DNA of 64,000 nucleotides from an uncultured Verrucomicrobiota bacterium (GCA_903922605.1 CAIXUG010000056.1:62001-126000), one strand, 5' to 3'; counted from the stretch's first letter, positions 27,371-36,225 are shown. The notes: generated from the sequence alone by a model not told the origin. Program-made: numbers and translations.

Positions 27371-27589
27371 TTACTTCTTCACGGCATCTTCGGCCTTTTT
27401 GGCCGCATCCTTGGCGGCATCGGCGGTCTTCTGGGCGGCATCCTTCGCGGCGTCAGCGGTGCTGTCAGCCGCCTTCTTGATGTCATCGCCCGCCTTCTCC
27501 ATCGGGCTCTTTTCCTTGCAGCCCGCAGCAACGACGCCGAGGGAAAGGATGACGGCGAGGGTGGCGGAGAGTTTGATCAGTGTTTTCAT
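27371..27589 (-). CDS. Small Ala/Lys-rich lipoprotein
   Basis: 72 residues from the ATG at 27589. The signal peptide ends in a lipobox (VVAAGC), so the mature protein begins Cys-Lys-Glu-Lys. The mature part is a run of near-heptads built on AADSTADAAKDAAQKTADAAK, an amphipathic alpha helix reminiscent of apolipoprotein- or LEA-like repeats. It is likely anchored in the outer or inner membrane and could bind peptidoglycan or lipid, as Lpp-type proteins do; this is inference from composition. It is followed by a strong terminator. An upstream in-frame start at 27616 is unnecessary. Confidence 0.75.
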   Translation of the reverse strand: MKTLIKLSATLAVILSLGVVAAGCKEKSPMEKAGDDIKKAADSTADAAKDAAQKTADAAKDAAKKAEDAVKK

Positions 27590-27670
27590 AGTCAGTGTCT
27601 TTTCGTGCAATCGCACCTTCCACCGATACGCCTGTTGATGAATGTAAACAAGTAGGGGTTTCCCGACCGC

Positions 27671-28903
27671 TCAGCTCATCGGCCCGTTGCCCCGGACATC
27701 CAGGCAGACCACGTCGCCCTTGGCGTTGCGGACATACACCTTGCCGTTCGCCAGCACCGGGGCGGTCCAGCACTTGCCGCCGGTGACCTGCGCGCGGGCC
27801 AGCTCCTTGTAGCCGTCCGGCTTCGCCTCGACGATGACCAGCTCACCTTTGCCGGTGAGCCAGAGCAGGCGGCCATCGGCGCTGGCCGACACCGTACCCG
27901 TCTCCGCCTCGGGCGAAGTCCACAGCACCTTGCCGGTTTCGAGGTCGAGGCACTTCAGCTTGGAATCCTTGTCCCCGCCCTGGCCATCCACGCCGAAAAG
28001 CTTGCCCCCGAGGGTGACCGACGTCTGGAAGTGGCTGCGGATCTCCTTGTTGAACCAGAGCTGTTTCACGTGATTTCCAGCGAAACTGATCACCCCGCCG
28101 CCTTTGTCATAGCCCGAGGACAGGAACATGAGGTTGCCGCTCACCACCGGATCGGCGGAGTTCACGTCATAGCTGGTCTCCCATGGATGTTGCCAGAGCA
28201 CCGTGCCCGTCTTGGGATCGACGGCGACGACGGCCTTGGCCGCAAAGATCGCGAGTGCCGGTTTGTCCCCGCTGGTGATCGGCACCGGAGTGCCGTAGCC
28301 GGCGGCGGCCTTCCCGGAGAACCACACCTTTTCCCCGGTGTCCTTGTTCAGCGCCAGGCCGTGGCTGCCCACATTGAGGATGACCAGGTCGCCATCCACA
28401 TGGGCGGAGCCGGCAAAACCCCAGTCGGGCTGTTCCGCCCCGAACTTGTCGTGGACATTGAGTTCCCAGACGACCTTGCCGGTGGCCGCTTCGAGGCAGA
28501 AAACATGGCCCTGCTTGGAAATCGTATAGACCCGGTCGCCAACCACCGTGGGGGTCGCGCTCGGACCGCCCTCATAATATTTCGGGTCCAGCTCCTCGGC
28601 GTAACTGTACTTCCAGATCTCTGCCCCGGTGTTGGCATCGAGGGCGAAAACGGTGTCCTGCTTCGCGGCGTTACCGAGCGTGAACAGCTTGCCTCCGGAG
28701 ACTGCAAGGGAGGAGAAGCCGGTGCCGACATTCTTTTTCCAGAGCCGTTTCGGCGAACCGTCGGGCCAGGCGCCCAGCCAGTTCTTCTCGGTGGCGATGC
28801 CGTTGAAGTTGGCGCCACGGTAGCGCGGGTAATCATCGGCGCGGGTGGTGCCGGCATACGCCAGCGTCGCCAGAAGCAGGGCGGTCAGGGTGCGGTTGTG
28901 CAT
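27671..28903 (-). CDS. Secreted PQQ-like beta-propeller protein (BamB-like repeats)
   Basis: 410 residues from an ATG at 28903. The signal peptide (LTALLLATLAYAGTTRA) is followed by DDYPRYRGANFNGIATE, the usual opening of PQQ-like propeller proteins in Verrucomicrobiota and Planctomycetes. Repeats with the pattern AL-D-X-TG--W (for example FALDANTGAEIWKYSY, CLEAATGKVVWELN, AVDPKTGTVLWQHP, CLDLETGKVLWTSP) mark at least five blades. The fold is certain; enzyme activity is not implied, since BamB-type propellers lack PQQ. It lies in the opposite direction to its right neighbour across a repeat-bearing gap. Confidence 0.88.
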   Translation of the reverse strand: MHNRTLTALLLATLAYAGTTRADDYPRYRGANFNGIATEKNWLGAWPDGSPKRLWKKNVGTGFSSLAVSGGKLFTLGNAAKQDTVFALDANTGAEIWKYSYAEELDPKYYEGGPSATPTVVGDRVYTISKQGHVFCLEAATGKVVWELNVHDKFGAEQPDWGFAGSAHVDGDLVILNVGSHGLALNKDTGEKVWFSGKAAAGYGTPVPITSGDKPALAIFAAKAVVAVDPKTGTVLWQHPWETSYDVNSADPVVSGNLMFLSSGYDKGGGVISFAGNHVKQLWFNKEIRSHFQTSVTLGGKLFGVDGQGGDKDSKLKCLDLETGKVLWTSPEAETGTVSASADGRLLWLTGKGELVIVEAKPDGYKELARAQVTGGKCWTAPVLANGKVYVRNAKGDVVCLDVRGNGPMS

Positions 28904-28977
28904 GCGTCCGCCAAGCTAGACGGGAGCCATGGGGTGTCAACGAACCGACGCAGTCCGCATCTTTCGTTTCTGATCCG

Positions 28978-29010
28978 CTCGCAAATCGAAATTCGTCATT
29001 CGTAATTTTT
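28978..29010. repeat. R3 word repeat (ATTCGTCATTCG type)
   Basis: The stretch CGCAAATCGAAATTCGTC followed by ATTCGTAATTTTT (28979-29010) consists of near-copies of the words ATTCGT and AATTCG and contains the palindromic core CGAAATTCG. The closest match in the window is at 55.6 kb, where ATTCGTCATTCGAAATTCG occurs. It lies in the 131 bp gap before the carboxylesterase gene. Confidence 0.6.
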
Positions 29011-29034
29011 CCCCGGGGCTTTCAACCTCGGATC

Positions 29035-29658
29035 ATGTTGACGACCGAACTGATTCCCGCCGAACAGACCGCTAGCCGGCGGCTGTTCATGGTGCTGCAT
29101 GGGTTGGGCGACTCGATGAACGGCTGGCGCTGGCTGCCGGATGAACTCCGGCTGCCCTGGCTGAACTACCTGCTCGTGAACGCGCCGGATGATTATTATG
29201 GGGGCTACTCGTGGTATGATCTCTACGGCGATTCCGGACCGGGCATCCGTCGCAGCCGGGAGCTGCTCTTCCAACTCCTTGAGGCCCAGCGAGCGGCCGG
29301 CTTTGCCAGCGAACAGACGGCGCTGCTGGGCTTTTCGCAGGGCTGTCTGATGACCTTCGACGTGGGTTTCCGCTATCCGCACCGGCTGGCGGCGCTGGTC
29401 GGCATCAGCGGCTACATCTGGGAGCCGGAGGAATTGCTGCGGGAACTGTCGCCGGAAGCCCGACGGCAGCATGCGCTCTTCACCCACGGCACCCGTGACC
29501 CGCTCATCCCGATCGCCCCCGTTCGTGAACAGGCGGAACAACTTAGGGTCGCTGGAATTGACCTGACGTGGCGGGAGTTCGACAAGGTCCACACGGTGGC
29601 GGGCGAGCCGGAACTGGCGGTTATCCGTGATTTTTTGACCAAGGCTTTCACAAGGTAA
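29035..29658 (+). CDS. Phospholipase/carboxylesterase (alpha/beta hydrolase)
   Basis: 207 residues. The family pattern is plain: FMVLHGLGDSMNGW (oxyanion-hole region), the nucleophile in GFSQG (Ser101), THGTRDPLIPI with Asp155, and DKVHTVAG with His186 as the rest of the triad. No signal peptide, so cytoplasmic. Members hydrolyse short-chain esters or lysophospholipids; the substrate is unknown. The gene is followed by the IPT-repeat gene on the same strand, with a promoter-like sequence between. Confidence 0.88.
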   Translation: MLTTELIPAEQTASRRLFMVLHGLGDSMNGWRWLPDELRLPWLNYLLVNAPDDYYGGYSWYDLYGDSGPGIRRSRELLFQLLEAQRAAGFASEQTALLGFSQGCLMTFDVGFRYPHRLAALVGISGYIWEPEELLRELSPEARRQHALFTHGTRDPLIPIAPVREQAEQLRVAGIDLTWREFDKVHTVAGEPELAVIRDFLTKAFTR

Positions 29659-29661
29659 ATT

Positions 29662-29690
29662 TTGACAATCCGGCCCCATTCGAGTCCATT
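29662..29690 (+). promoter_or_regulatory. Candidate sigma-70-type promoter of the IPT-repeat gene
   Basis: A perfect -35 TTGACA (29662-29667) and, after 17 bp, TCCATT (29685-29690), which matches TATAAT at three of six positions. The start codon at 29721 lies 31 bp further on and has AGGAG seven bases upstream. Inferred by eye; there is no experimental support. Confidence 0.4.
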
Positions 29691-29720
29691 GCCGCCGCAA
29701 ACCGTTTACAGGAGCAAACC

Positions 29721-31862
29721 ATGGTCCGCCGTCTTCTCATTTCCCTGTCGCTGATGCTGTCGCTGGTCGTCCCGGCGATGGCCGCTTTTCCCACCGTCAC
29801 CGATTTCGCCCCCAAAAAGGGCCCGCCGGGCACCACGGTACAGATCGTGGGCTTCAATTTTGCCGGGCTGACCGAGGTGGATTTCTTCAACGGTGCCAGC
29901 GGGGCCCAGGCCACCATCGTCGGGTTCGACGGCAGTTCGTCGATTTTTGTGTTGGTGCCCCCGGACGCGCAGAACGGGCCCATCACGGTGGTTACGCAGT
30001 TTGGTTCCGGCTCCAGCAGGGACTTTTTTCAGCCCGCGCCGGTGATCCGGGATTTCTACACCCAGCTTAATCCGTCCACGTTCGAGCCGGTTACGCCGGT
30101 GAGGGGTACGGCGGGGCAGACGCTGACCATCCGTGGCCTTAACTTCAACGACTCCACCGTCAAGTCGTCGGTGTTCGTCGGCGGCGTGCAGATCGCCAAT
30201 CCGTCGATCGTCGCTGACAACCAGATCACACTCACCCTGCCGCAGGGCGCGCAGACCGGCCAGGTCATCGTGACGAACAGCGCAGGCGCGGCGACCAATG
30301 ACTCCGTGTTTTCCGGTGGCTACATCTATTTCAATCCGTTGGTCACGCAGTTCACCTCCTCGGCGGCGACGGGCGCGACCATCGACATCTTTGGCCAGAG
30401 CCTGCTGGGGGTCACCGACGTGCGGTTTGGCTCGGTGGCGGCGCAGTTCACCGTGGTCTCGGGCACCAACATCCAGGCCGTGGTTCCCGCGACCGCGGTG
30501 GATGGCACGCTGACGGTCACCTCGCCTGGCGGCAGCTTCATCACCTCCAGCAATTTCCTGGTCGGGCCCAGCATCGTCAGCTTTTCGCCGGTGGGCGGCC
30601 CCGTCGGCACGGTGGTGACGATCACGGGCACCGGCCTGAGCAACACGAAGACGGTGCTGTTTGGCGGTGTGCCGGCCACCACCGGAACGAATATCAATGC
30701 CACCACCGTCACGGCGGTGGTGCCGAACAACACCTTCACCGCCCCGCTGACGGTCATCACGGGCAACGGGACCAATGTCAGCGCCACGCCGTTCTATCTG
30801 CCGCCGCGAGTGGATGGCTTCGATCCGGCCTCGGGGCTGGTCGGCACGGTGGTGACGCTGAACGGTGTGAATTTCACCGGCACCACCAAGGTGGAACTGG
30901 CCGGGCAGAGCATCGCCGGGTTTATGGTGACCGGTACCAACAAGATCACCCTCACGGTGCCCGATGGCGCGGTTTCGGGGGTTTTCCGGGTGACCAATCC
31001 CGGTGGCGCGGATGAAAGCGCCGTCGGTTTCGCCGTGGTTGCACCCACACCGTCGATCAGCGGCTTCACACCCACTGGCGGACCGGTGGGCAGCCAGGTG
31101 ACAATTTCCGGCCTCAATCTGGCCAATGCCACCAAGGTGGAATTCAACGGCCTGAACGCGTCCTTCACCGTAAATGGGGCAAGCCTGGTGGCCACCGTGC
31201 CTGCCGGGGCCACCACGGGCCCCATCCAGGTGACCAACCCGGCCGGGCAGGGAACGAGTGGAAGCAACTTCACCGTCGCCAGCAACGCCGACCTGAAGGT
31301 TACGCTCACCCCGTCGCTCAATCCGGCGATCGCCTACGGTCTGCTGGGTTACAGCATGCAGGTGAACAATCGCGGGCCGCTGGCGGTGTCGGATGCACAA
31401 CTGGTGCTCACGCTGCCGTCGGGGGTGACCTTCGACTCGGTGGCCGGCTCGCAGAACTTCGAAGTGCTGGGTTCCAAGGTCAGTTTCCCCATCGGAAACA
31501 TGGCGTTGAACGGCAACTTCAATGTCACGGTGCTGGTCCGGGTGGGCGCACCGACCACGCTGACGGCCTCCGCCCAGGTCAGCAGCAGCACGCAGGACGA
31601 CGTCCCGGCCAACAATACCGCCACGGCGGTGGTGTCGGCGCAATTGCCCGCCCTTTCCCTCGACCGGTTGGATGTCGGCAGCATCTTTTTGCAATGGCCG
31701 TCTCCGGCGACCAATTTCGTGCTGGAAAGCACCCTGCAACTGCAGGTGTCCCCGACCTGGCAGACGGTAACGAATTCGCCGGACGATGACGGGGTGACCC
31801 GTCAGCTCATCCTGCCGGCCAGCAATCCCGCGACCTTCTTCCGCCTGCGCCTGAACCAGTGA
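29721..31862 (+). CDS. Secreted IPT/TIG-repeat protein with DUF11-like and C-terminal domains
   Basis: 713 residues. A signal peptide (LLISLSLMLSLVVPAMA) is followed by six IPT/TIG Ig-like domains, each opening with P-X-(V/I)-X-X-F and a G-P-X-G-T-X-V-T-I-X-G-X-N/G-F/L strand (e.g. PSIVSFSPVGGPVGTVVTIT). Around residue 525 a DUF11-like domain begins (ADLKVTLTPSLNPAIAYG). The last 65 residues (FLQWPSPATNFVLEST...TFFRLRLN) are the end domain common in verrucomicrobial secreted proteins. No enzyme domain is present, so a cell-surface or matrix structural/adhesive role is likely. The start has a strong AGGAG site. A bidirectional terminator follows the stop. Confidence 0.88.
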   Translation: MVRRLLISLSLMLSLVVPAMAAFPTVTDFAPKKGPPGTTVQIVGFNFAGLTEVDFFNGASGAQATIVGFDGSSSIFVLVPPDAQNGPITVVTQFGSGSSRDFFQPAPVIRDFYTQLNPSTFEPVTPVRGTAGQTLTIRGLNFNDSTVKSSVFVGGVQIANPSIVADNQITLTLPQGAQTGQVIVTNSAGAATNDSVFSGGYIYFNPLVTQFTSSAATGATIDIFGQSLLGVTDVRFGSVAAQFTVVSGTNIQAVVPATAVDGTLTVTSPGGSFITSSNFLVGPSIVSFSPVGGPVGTVVTITGTGLSNTKTVLFGGVPATTGTNINATTVTAVVPNNTFTAPLTVITGNGTNVSATPFYLPPRVDGFDPASGLVGTVVTLNGVNFTGTTKVELAGQSIAGFMVTGTNKITLTVPDGAVSGVFRVTNPGGADESAVGFAVVAPTPSISGFTPTGGPVGSQVTISGLNLANATKVEFNGLNASFTVNGASLVATVPAGATTGPIQVTNPAGQGTSGSNFTVASNADLKVTLTPSLNPAIAYGLLGYSMQVNNRGPLAVSDAQLVLTLPSGVTFDSVAGSQNFEVLGSKVSFPIGNMALNGNFNVTVLVRVGAPTTLTASAQVSSSTQDDVPANNTATAVVSAQLPALSLDRLDVGSIFLQWPSPATNFVLESTLQLQVSPTWQTVTNSPDDDGVTRQLILPASNPATFFRLRLNQ

Positions 31863-31907
31863 AAGCAGCCCGGCAAACACTTTGCCGGACAGGCGGTTAA
31901 GAATACG

Positions 31908-31940
31908 AAAAAGGGCGAGCCGGTCAGGCTCGCCCTTTTT
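31908..31940. terminator. Bidirectional intrinsic terminator
   Basis: AAAAAGGGCGAGCC (31908-31921), loop GGTCA, GGCTCGCCCTTTTT (31927-31940): a 14 bp stem whose ends are A5 and T5. It lies between the convergent IPT-repeat gene (stop 31862) and the lipoprotein gene (stop 31962), so it can end both transcripts. Confidence 0.92.
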
Positions 31941-31961
31941 GCGGCTACCATGCGAAGGGGT

Positions 31962-32675
31962 TCAGGAGCCGAGCTTCTTCTTGGCCTCTTCGGGCACCTC
32001 GACCTTGGTGGTGCCCACGTCTTTCAGCTCATAAACGGTGGTCCGGGTAAAGTCCCGGTCCTCCCCGTTGAAGTTGACGGTGCTGGAAACCCGGAGCGAC
32101 ACCTTGGAGAGCTGCCCATCCTTGAGCCAGAATTTCACGGAAGCCTTGGCGTTTTTCGCCTCGGGAATCTGACCGCCGGGACGACGGAACAGGTTGGCGA
32201 TTTCCTTCGCTCCTTCGTCGGTAAGATCGCTGCTGATCGCGCCGTCCACCAACTTCAGTTCCTTGGCGTTGTCGGCGAGCTTGCCCGCCTCGCTGGCCGG
32301 CAGGCGTGTGCGCAACAGCATGCCCCGGAAGCGTCCGCCACCGCCACCGCCACCCGCCTGGGCGGCGGCCTGGACTTCCTCGGCGGTCTGCCAGCCGTCA
32401 TCCCCCTTCAGCACGCCCTTTTCACCCTTGAGCACGGCGGTGGTGACGTTGCCATCCCGTTCGGTGGTCACGACGGCGTAGCCCCCTTTTTCCGCCTTGC
32501 CCATGACGGGGGCGGGCGTGAACTGGCCGCCTTCGATCTCGGTTGTGGCGGTCCAGGAATAGTTGGCCGCATCGGCCAGCTTCTGGGCCGCGGCTTTGAC
32601 GTCATCCTTGGGGTCGGCCAGACAGGCGACGAGCGCGAGGGCGGAGGCCAGGGAGGTGATGAGTGTGCGTTTCAT
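31962..32675 (-). CDS. Putative lipoprotein, function unknown
   Basis: 237 residues. The N-terminus MKRTLITSLASALALVAC carries an LVAC lipobox, so it may be lipidated at Cys18; the alternative is a plain signal peptide. The mature region is a beta-rich protein with alternating patterns (YSWTATTEIEGGQF, KASVKFWLKDGQLSKVSLRVSSTVNF) similar in style to LolA/LppX-fold lipid carriers, with a Gly-rich loop (GGGGGGGRFRG). The LolA-like idea is by eye only. It shares a bidirectional terminator with the IPT-repeat gene. Confidence 0.65.
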   Translation of the reverse strand: MKRTLITSLASALALVACLADPKDDVKAAAQKLADAANYSWTATTEIEGGQFTPAPVMGKAEKGGYAVVTTERDGNVTTAVLKGEKGVLKGDDGWQTAEEVQAAAQAGGGGGGGRFRGMLLRTRLPASEAGKLADNAKELKLVDGAISSDLTDEGAKEIANLFRRPGGQIPEAKNAKASVKFWLKDGQLSKVSLRVSSTVNFNGEDRDFTRTTVYELKDVGTTKVEVPEEAKKKLGS

Positions 32676-32800
32676 GAGGGGAGTGGTATGTGGAGTGTTA
32701 GAACCGTGAATTCACCGAAGAAGACCCGATTGGGTCCGACCGGTTACGGGGGTTTTTGAGGCAGGATGAGCAAGACCCCTCCTAAGGCCGTCTGCGCGGG

Positions 32801-33202
32801 TCAGCCGATCCGGAAACTGATCTTCTGCACCATCGCCTTGCCGACCGCGAGCTGCAGGCGTTCGAGGATTTCATGACGGCGGTAGCGGACGATCTCCGAG
32901 AGCCAGGTGTTGCTGTCCACGTTTACGAACAGCGTACCCCGGGCCAGGCCCGCCGGCTGGGCATGGGCGGTGATGACCGGGTCGATCGTCCGCTTCCAAA
33001 CGGTCTGAATCTGCGATTCCGCCACCCGCTGCTCCAGCTGAAGCCGGGCCAGCACCTGGGGCATCACGTCGCCGGCCGGCCGGGCGCAGGAGGTGGCCGC
33101 CACCTCCAGGGGGCGGAGATCCACGCGCCGCCACTCCGCCAGCGCCCGCGTGCGGGCCCGTTCGGCCTGGCGGGCAAGGGCGGCGGGTGTGGGCGGTCTC
33201 AC
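32801..33202 (-). CDS. DUF721/DciA-like protein
   Basis: 133 residues from a GTG at 33202; other in-frame starts upstream to 33.38 kb are possible and no start has a clear ribosome-binding site. The DUF721 pattern is VWKRTIDPVITAHAQPAGLARGTLFVNVDSNTWLSEI, that is a W-X-X-X-V segment, then a strand of the form G-X-L-X-V-X-V-D-S-X-X-W, then LNEL/ILERL helices. In DciA this domain contacts the replicative helicase DnaB and helps load it; a nucleic-acid-binding role is general for the family. The 5' region is antisense-close to the neighbouring gene at 33392. Confidence 0.75.
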   Translation of the reverse strand: MRPPTPAALARQAERARTRALAEWRRVDLRPLEVAATSCARPAGDVMPQVLARLQLEQRVAESQIQTVWKRTIDPVITAHAQPAGLARGTLFVNVDSNTWLSEIVRYRRHEILERLQLAVGKAMVQKISFRIG

Positions 33203-33391
33203 GGCTGAAGGCTGGGCGGAGCGGTATGGCGGGTCAAGCGGCGGTAGATTCCGACGAAGGGCCGGTTTGTCTGAAACTAGGCAACGCACTTGCTTACGGC
33301 GCGTCGCATGACGCTGTTCAATCCTGACTTCCGCCGGTTCCGGAACTTTTTGTTTCCCCGGCCAATCACCGTTTGGCATGGTCGCGACATC

Positions 33392-34351
33392 ATGCGTGCG
33401 GTCCGTCATCTCACTGCCTTGCTGTCGTTCGCCCTGGTCCTGCTGGTGGCGCGGGGGGCCGAGTTCCACCTTATCACGGGTGATGTGTACAAGGGCGAGC
33501 TCTCCGCCGCCGACAAGGATGGCCTCGTCGTCCTCCTCGAAAGCGGCGATTTCTCCCCCCGGATTGACTGGGCCAAGCTGTCCGATGAAACGCTCAAAGA
33601 CCTCGTGGACAACCCGCGCGCCAAGAGGTTCGTGGAGCCGTTCATTGAGCCCCCGTCCGAGACGATCGCTATCCAGCAGGCCAAGGAAATCCCGGTGAAA
33701 CAGCCCGCGCGGCTCGATCTGCCGGACACGAAGAAAGGGGTGGTTTCCGCGCTGATGACCCCCAACGGGATGATCCTGTTGCTCATCCTTTTCTTCGCGA
33801 ACATCTACGGAGCCTTCGAGGTGGCCCGCTTCAAATGGCGTCCGGTGGCGCTGGTCTGTGGGCTGTCGGCGGTTCTGCCCATCGTCGGGCCGCTCATCTT
33901 CCTGGTGCTCCCCCGCAATCAGCCTGTGGTCGAGGAAAACGCGACTTTGACCGCTGCGGCGCAGACCCAGCTCGGAGTGCCGCCTCCGCCGGCTGCGGCT
34001 GCCGGCATGTCGGGTGGCGGTGCGGCGGCGGCGTTGGGCCTCTCCAAGGGCGGAGCCGGTGGCGCTGCCCCGGCGGGCGATGGCGTTCCCCGTCTCTTCA
34101 AGCGGGGCGAGACCACGTTCAACCGCCGTTTCTTCGAGACCCAGTTTCCGACCTTTTTCCGGGTGGTGACCACCGAGGCGGACCGGGATCTGGTGATCGA
34201 GATTTCCGCCGGCAAGAAGAGCGTCATCGCCGCCCGCATCAGCCGGATCACGACCAACGAGATCAATTTCAAGACCGCCAACAACCAGGAGATTGCCGTC
34301 GTCTTCGGCGACATCACCGAGGTGAAACTGCGCCACCGGGACGCCGTCTGA
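33392..34351 (+). CDS. Membrane protein with signal peptide and Ala/Gly-rich linker, function unknown
   Basis: 319 residues from the ATG at 33392, which gives a signal peptide (VRHLTALLSFALVLLVARGAEF); upstream in-frame starts at 33290 and 33308 add residues that would precede it. The soluble N-terminal part includes the strand EFHLITGDVYKGELSAADKDGLVV, reminiscent of a PilZ- or SH3-like domain that describes a threshold between structure and sequence. Two TM segments follow (MILLLILFFANIYGAF, VALVCGLSAVLPIVGPLIFLVL). A Pro/Ala/Gly-rich linker then leads to a C-terminal beta domain (ETTFNRRFFETQFPTFFRVV). Start of adk-like gene is 19 bp after the stop. No family recognised. Confidence 0.6.
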   Translation: MRAVRHLTALLSFALVLLVARGAEFHLITGDVYKGELSAADKDGLVVLLESGDFSPRIDWAKLSDETLKDLVDNPRAKRFVEPFIEPPSETIAIQQAKEIPVKQPARLDLPDTKKGVVSALMTPNGMILLLILFFANIYGAFEVARFKWRPVALVCGLSAVLPIVGPLIFLVLPRNQPVVEENATLTAAAQTQLGVPPPPAAAAGMSGGGAAAALGLSKGGAGGAAPAGDGVPRLFKRGETTFNRRFFETQFPTFFRVVTTEADRDLVIEISAGKKSVIAARISRITTNEINFKTANNQEIAVVFGDITEVKLRHRDAV

Positions 34352-34370
34352 CGGTTCGTTTCCGCAGCCC

Positions 34371-35003
34371 ATGAAATACCGCGCCATTCTGCTGTTCGGT
34401 GCTCCGGGAGCCGGCAAGGGCACCCAGGGCAAGATCCTCGGGCAGATTCCCAATTTCATTCATTTCTCCTGCGGCGATGCCTTCCGCAACCTCCGGGTGG
34501 ATTCGCCGCTCGGACGCGTCTTCATCGAATACGCCAGCAAGGGCCAGCTCGTGCCGGATGAGCCGACCATCGAGCTCTGGCACAATTCCATCCAGGGCTT
34601 CATTGCCACGGGCCGCTTCAATCCCGAGGCGGATACGCTCCTGCTGGATGGCATCCCGCGGAATCCCAGCCAGGTCCGCCTCATGCGGGAGATGATCGAC
34701 GTGAAGGCGATCTTCAACCTGTACTGCTCCTCGCAGGACAAGCTCATCACCCGCCTCCAGCGCCGCGCGCTGCGGGAAAACCGGCTCGATGACGCCAACG
34801 TGGACACCATCCGTGCCCGGCTTGAGACCTATAAGCGCGAGACCCGGGCGGTGCTGGAATGCTACGAAGAGGGCATCATCCACCAGATCGACTCGACGCA
34901 GGAACCCCTGCACGTGCTGCTAGATGTGCTCAAGACGGTCGCCCGCCTGCCCAAGCCCGCCGTGAGCGATGGCTCCACGGTGTTCATGACCAAGCCGGCC
35001 TGA
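34371..35003 (+). CDS. Adenylate-kinase-like nucleoside monophosphate kinase
   Basis: 210 residues from the ATG at 34371. Walker A is GAPGAGKGTQ (residues 10-19), and the NMP-binding part includes HFSCGDAFRNLR. The typical DGFPR appears as DGIPRNPSQV, and the RRALRENRLDDANVDTIRARLETY region is a short LID without zinc ligands. AMP plus ATP to two ADP is the family reaction. The DGIPR change and the absence of a full LID fit the short form of adenylate kinase or a related NMP kinase. A second, canonical adk may exist elsewhere in the genome. Followed by an R1 hairpin array. Confidence 0.82.
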   Translation: MKYRAILLFGAPGAGKGTQGKILGQIPNFIHFSCGDAFRNLRVDSPLGRVFIEYASKGQLVPDEPTIELWHNSIQGFIATGRFNPEADTLLLDGIPRNPSQVRLMREMIDVKAIFNLYCSSQDKLITRLQRRALRENRLDDANVDTIRARLETYKRETRAVLECYEEGIIHQIDSTQEPLHVLLDVLKTVARLPKPAVSDGSTVFMTKPA

Positions 35004-35005
35004 AG

Positions 35006-35139
35006 GCAGTGCAGAGTTGCACTCTGCTGTACCGCAGGTTTGCAACCTACGAGGGCAGGGAATTTTCTAGGCGCCCCGGAAACGAGACGCCCAGCCGACT
35101 GCAAGTCGGCGATACAGCAGATTACAAATCTGCGCTACG
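35006..35139. repeat. R1 hairpin array B
   Basis: Four 17-base units: 35011-35027 (GCAGAGT-TGC-ACTCTGC), 35034-35050 (GCAGGTT-TGC-AACCTAC, one mismatch), 35094-35110 (GCCGACT-GCA-AGTCGGC) and 35117-35133 (GCAGATT-ACA-AATCTGC). The first pair is joined by TGTACC, the second by GATACA, and the end is GCGCTAC, as in array A. A 43-base spacer separates the pairs, close to the 44 of array A but unrelated in sequence. It lies between the adk-like gene and fmt. Confidence 0.92.
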
Positions 35140-35230
35140 TCCGGCGGGCTTCAGTGGCTGAGGAGCGGCGTTCACCCGGGCGACTTCTGCTCGCCAAGCC
35201 TTCGCGGGACCGCTTCCCTGCTGCGCACTG

Positions 35231-36163
35231 ATGCTTCGCCTTGTTTTCATGGGCACGCCCGATCTGGCGCGCACCGTCCTCGCCGCGCTGGCAGAGAATG
35301 CTGGCTGCCAGCTCGTCGCGGTCGTCGCGCAGCCGGACAAGCCGACCGGCCGTGGCCTCCAGCTCACGCCTCCGCCCGTGAAAGTCGAGGCGTTGGCGCG
35401 CGGACTGCCCGTGCTCCAGCCGCTGAAGGCCCGCGATCCGGAATTCCTCGCCCAGCTCCGTGCGCTCGCTCCCGATCTGATCGTGGTCGCGGCCTACGGG
35501 CAGATCCTGCCCCAGGCATTGCTCGACATTCCGCGCCACGGTTGCCTGAACGTCCACACCTCGATCCTTCCGCGCTGGCGCGGTGCGGCCCCGATCCAGT
35601 GGGCCATTGCCGAAGGGGACGCCGAAACGGGCGTCACCATCATGCGCATGGAGGCTGGCCTCGACACTGGGCCGATCCTTTCGCTCGTGCGGACCGACAT
35701 CACAGCGGCGGATACCGGGCAGACCCTGCACGACCGGCTCGCCGGACTGGGCGCGAAGCTGCTGTGCGAAACCATCCCGGGCTATATGGCCGGCGAGATT
35801 CTTCCGCAGCCGCAGCCGGCGGAGGGCGTCACCTACGCGCGCAAAATCACCCGCGACGATGGCCGGCTCGACTGGACACGCCCCGCAGTCACGCTGTGGA
35901 ACCGTCTGCGCGCTTTCACGCCGTGGCCGGGGGCGTTTTGCCTGATGGCGGCGGAGCCCAAGCCCAAGCTGCTCAAAGTTCACGCCGCGCAGCCCGTCGC
36001 CGGCAGCGGCGAACCGGGCACCGTGCTGGTGGCCGACAAGACCGGCCTGGTTGTCGCCTGCGGCGAAGGCGCGCTGCGCCTTACGGAAGTGCAGCCCGAA
36101 GCGGGCCGCCGGCTCACGGCCGAACAGTTTGTCGCCGGTCACCGGGTGACGCGGCTCTTCTGA
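35231..36163 (+). CDS. fmt: Methionyl-tRNA formyltransferase
   Basis: 310 residues from the ATG at 35231. The N-terminus LRLVFMGTPDLARTVLAAL is standard. The catalytic region LNVHTSILPRWRGAAPIQ holds the Asn and His and is followed by MRMEAGLDTG with the Asp of the catalytic trio. The C-terminal OB-like domain (GTVLVADKTGLVVACGEGALRLTEVQPE) completes the family pattern. It formylates initiator Met-tRNA using 10-formyl-tetrahydrofolate. Length is normal. No def (peptide deformylase) gene is seen adjacent. Confidence 0.95.
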   Translation: MLRLVFMGTPDLARTVLAALAENAGCQLVAVVAQPDKPTGRGLQLTPPPVKVEALARGLPVLQPLKARDPEFLAQLRALAPDLIVVAAYGQILPQALLDIPRHGCLNVHTSILPRWRGAAPIQWAIAEGDAETGVTIMRMEAGLDTGPILSLVRTDITAADTGQTLHDRLAGLGAKLLCETIPGYMAGEILPQPQPAEGVTYARKITRDDGRLDWTRPAVTLWNRLRAFTPWPGAFCLMAAEPKPKLLKVHAAQPVAGSGEPGTVLVADKTGLVVACGEGALRLTEVQPEAGRRLTAEQFVAGHRVTRLF

Positions 36164-36171
36164 ATTCCCGG

Positions 36172-36190
36172 GCCGGGAATAACTCCCGGC
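36172..36190. other. Intergenic hairpin after fmt
   Basis: GCCGGGA (36172-36178), loop ATAAC, TCCCGGC (36184-36190): a perfect 7 bp stem just after the fmt stop. No T run follows, so it is not a standard intrinsic terminator; it may shield the transcript end or be a stray R1-like unit. Confidence 0.45.
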
Positions 36191-36225
36191 TGGATGTTTG
36201 CGCCAATCCGCTATAGCTCACGGCC

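Noticed and set aside
29706-31880. 724-codon leftward open frame opposite the IPT-repeat gene
   Set aside because: Its Arg/Gly/His-rich sequence is the mirror of the IPT domains; the plus-strand protein has a signal peptide, six recognisable domains and a strong ribosome-binding site.
32801-34459. Long N-terminal extension of the DUF721 gene
   Set aside because: The frame stays open upstream to 34459, but that part lies antisense to the signal-peptide membrane protein and shows no family pattern.
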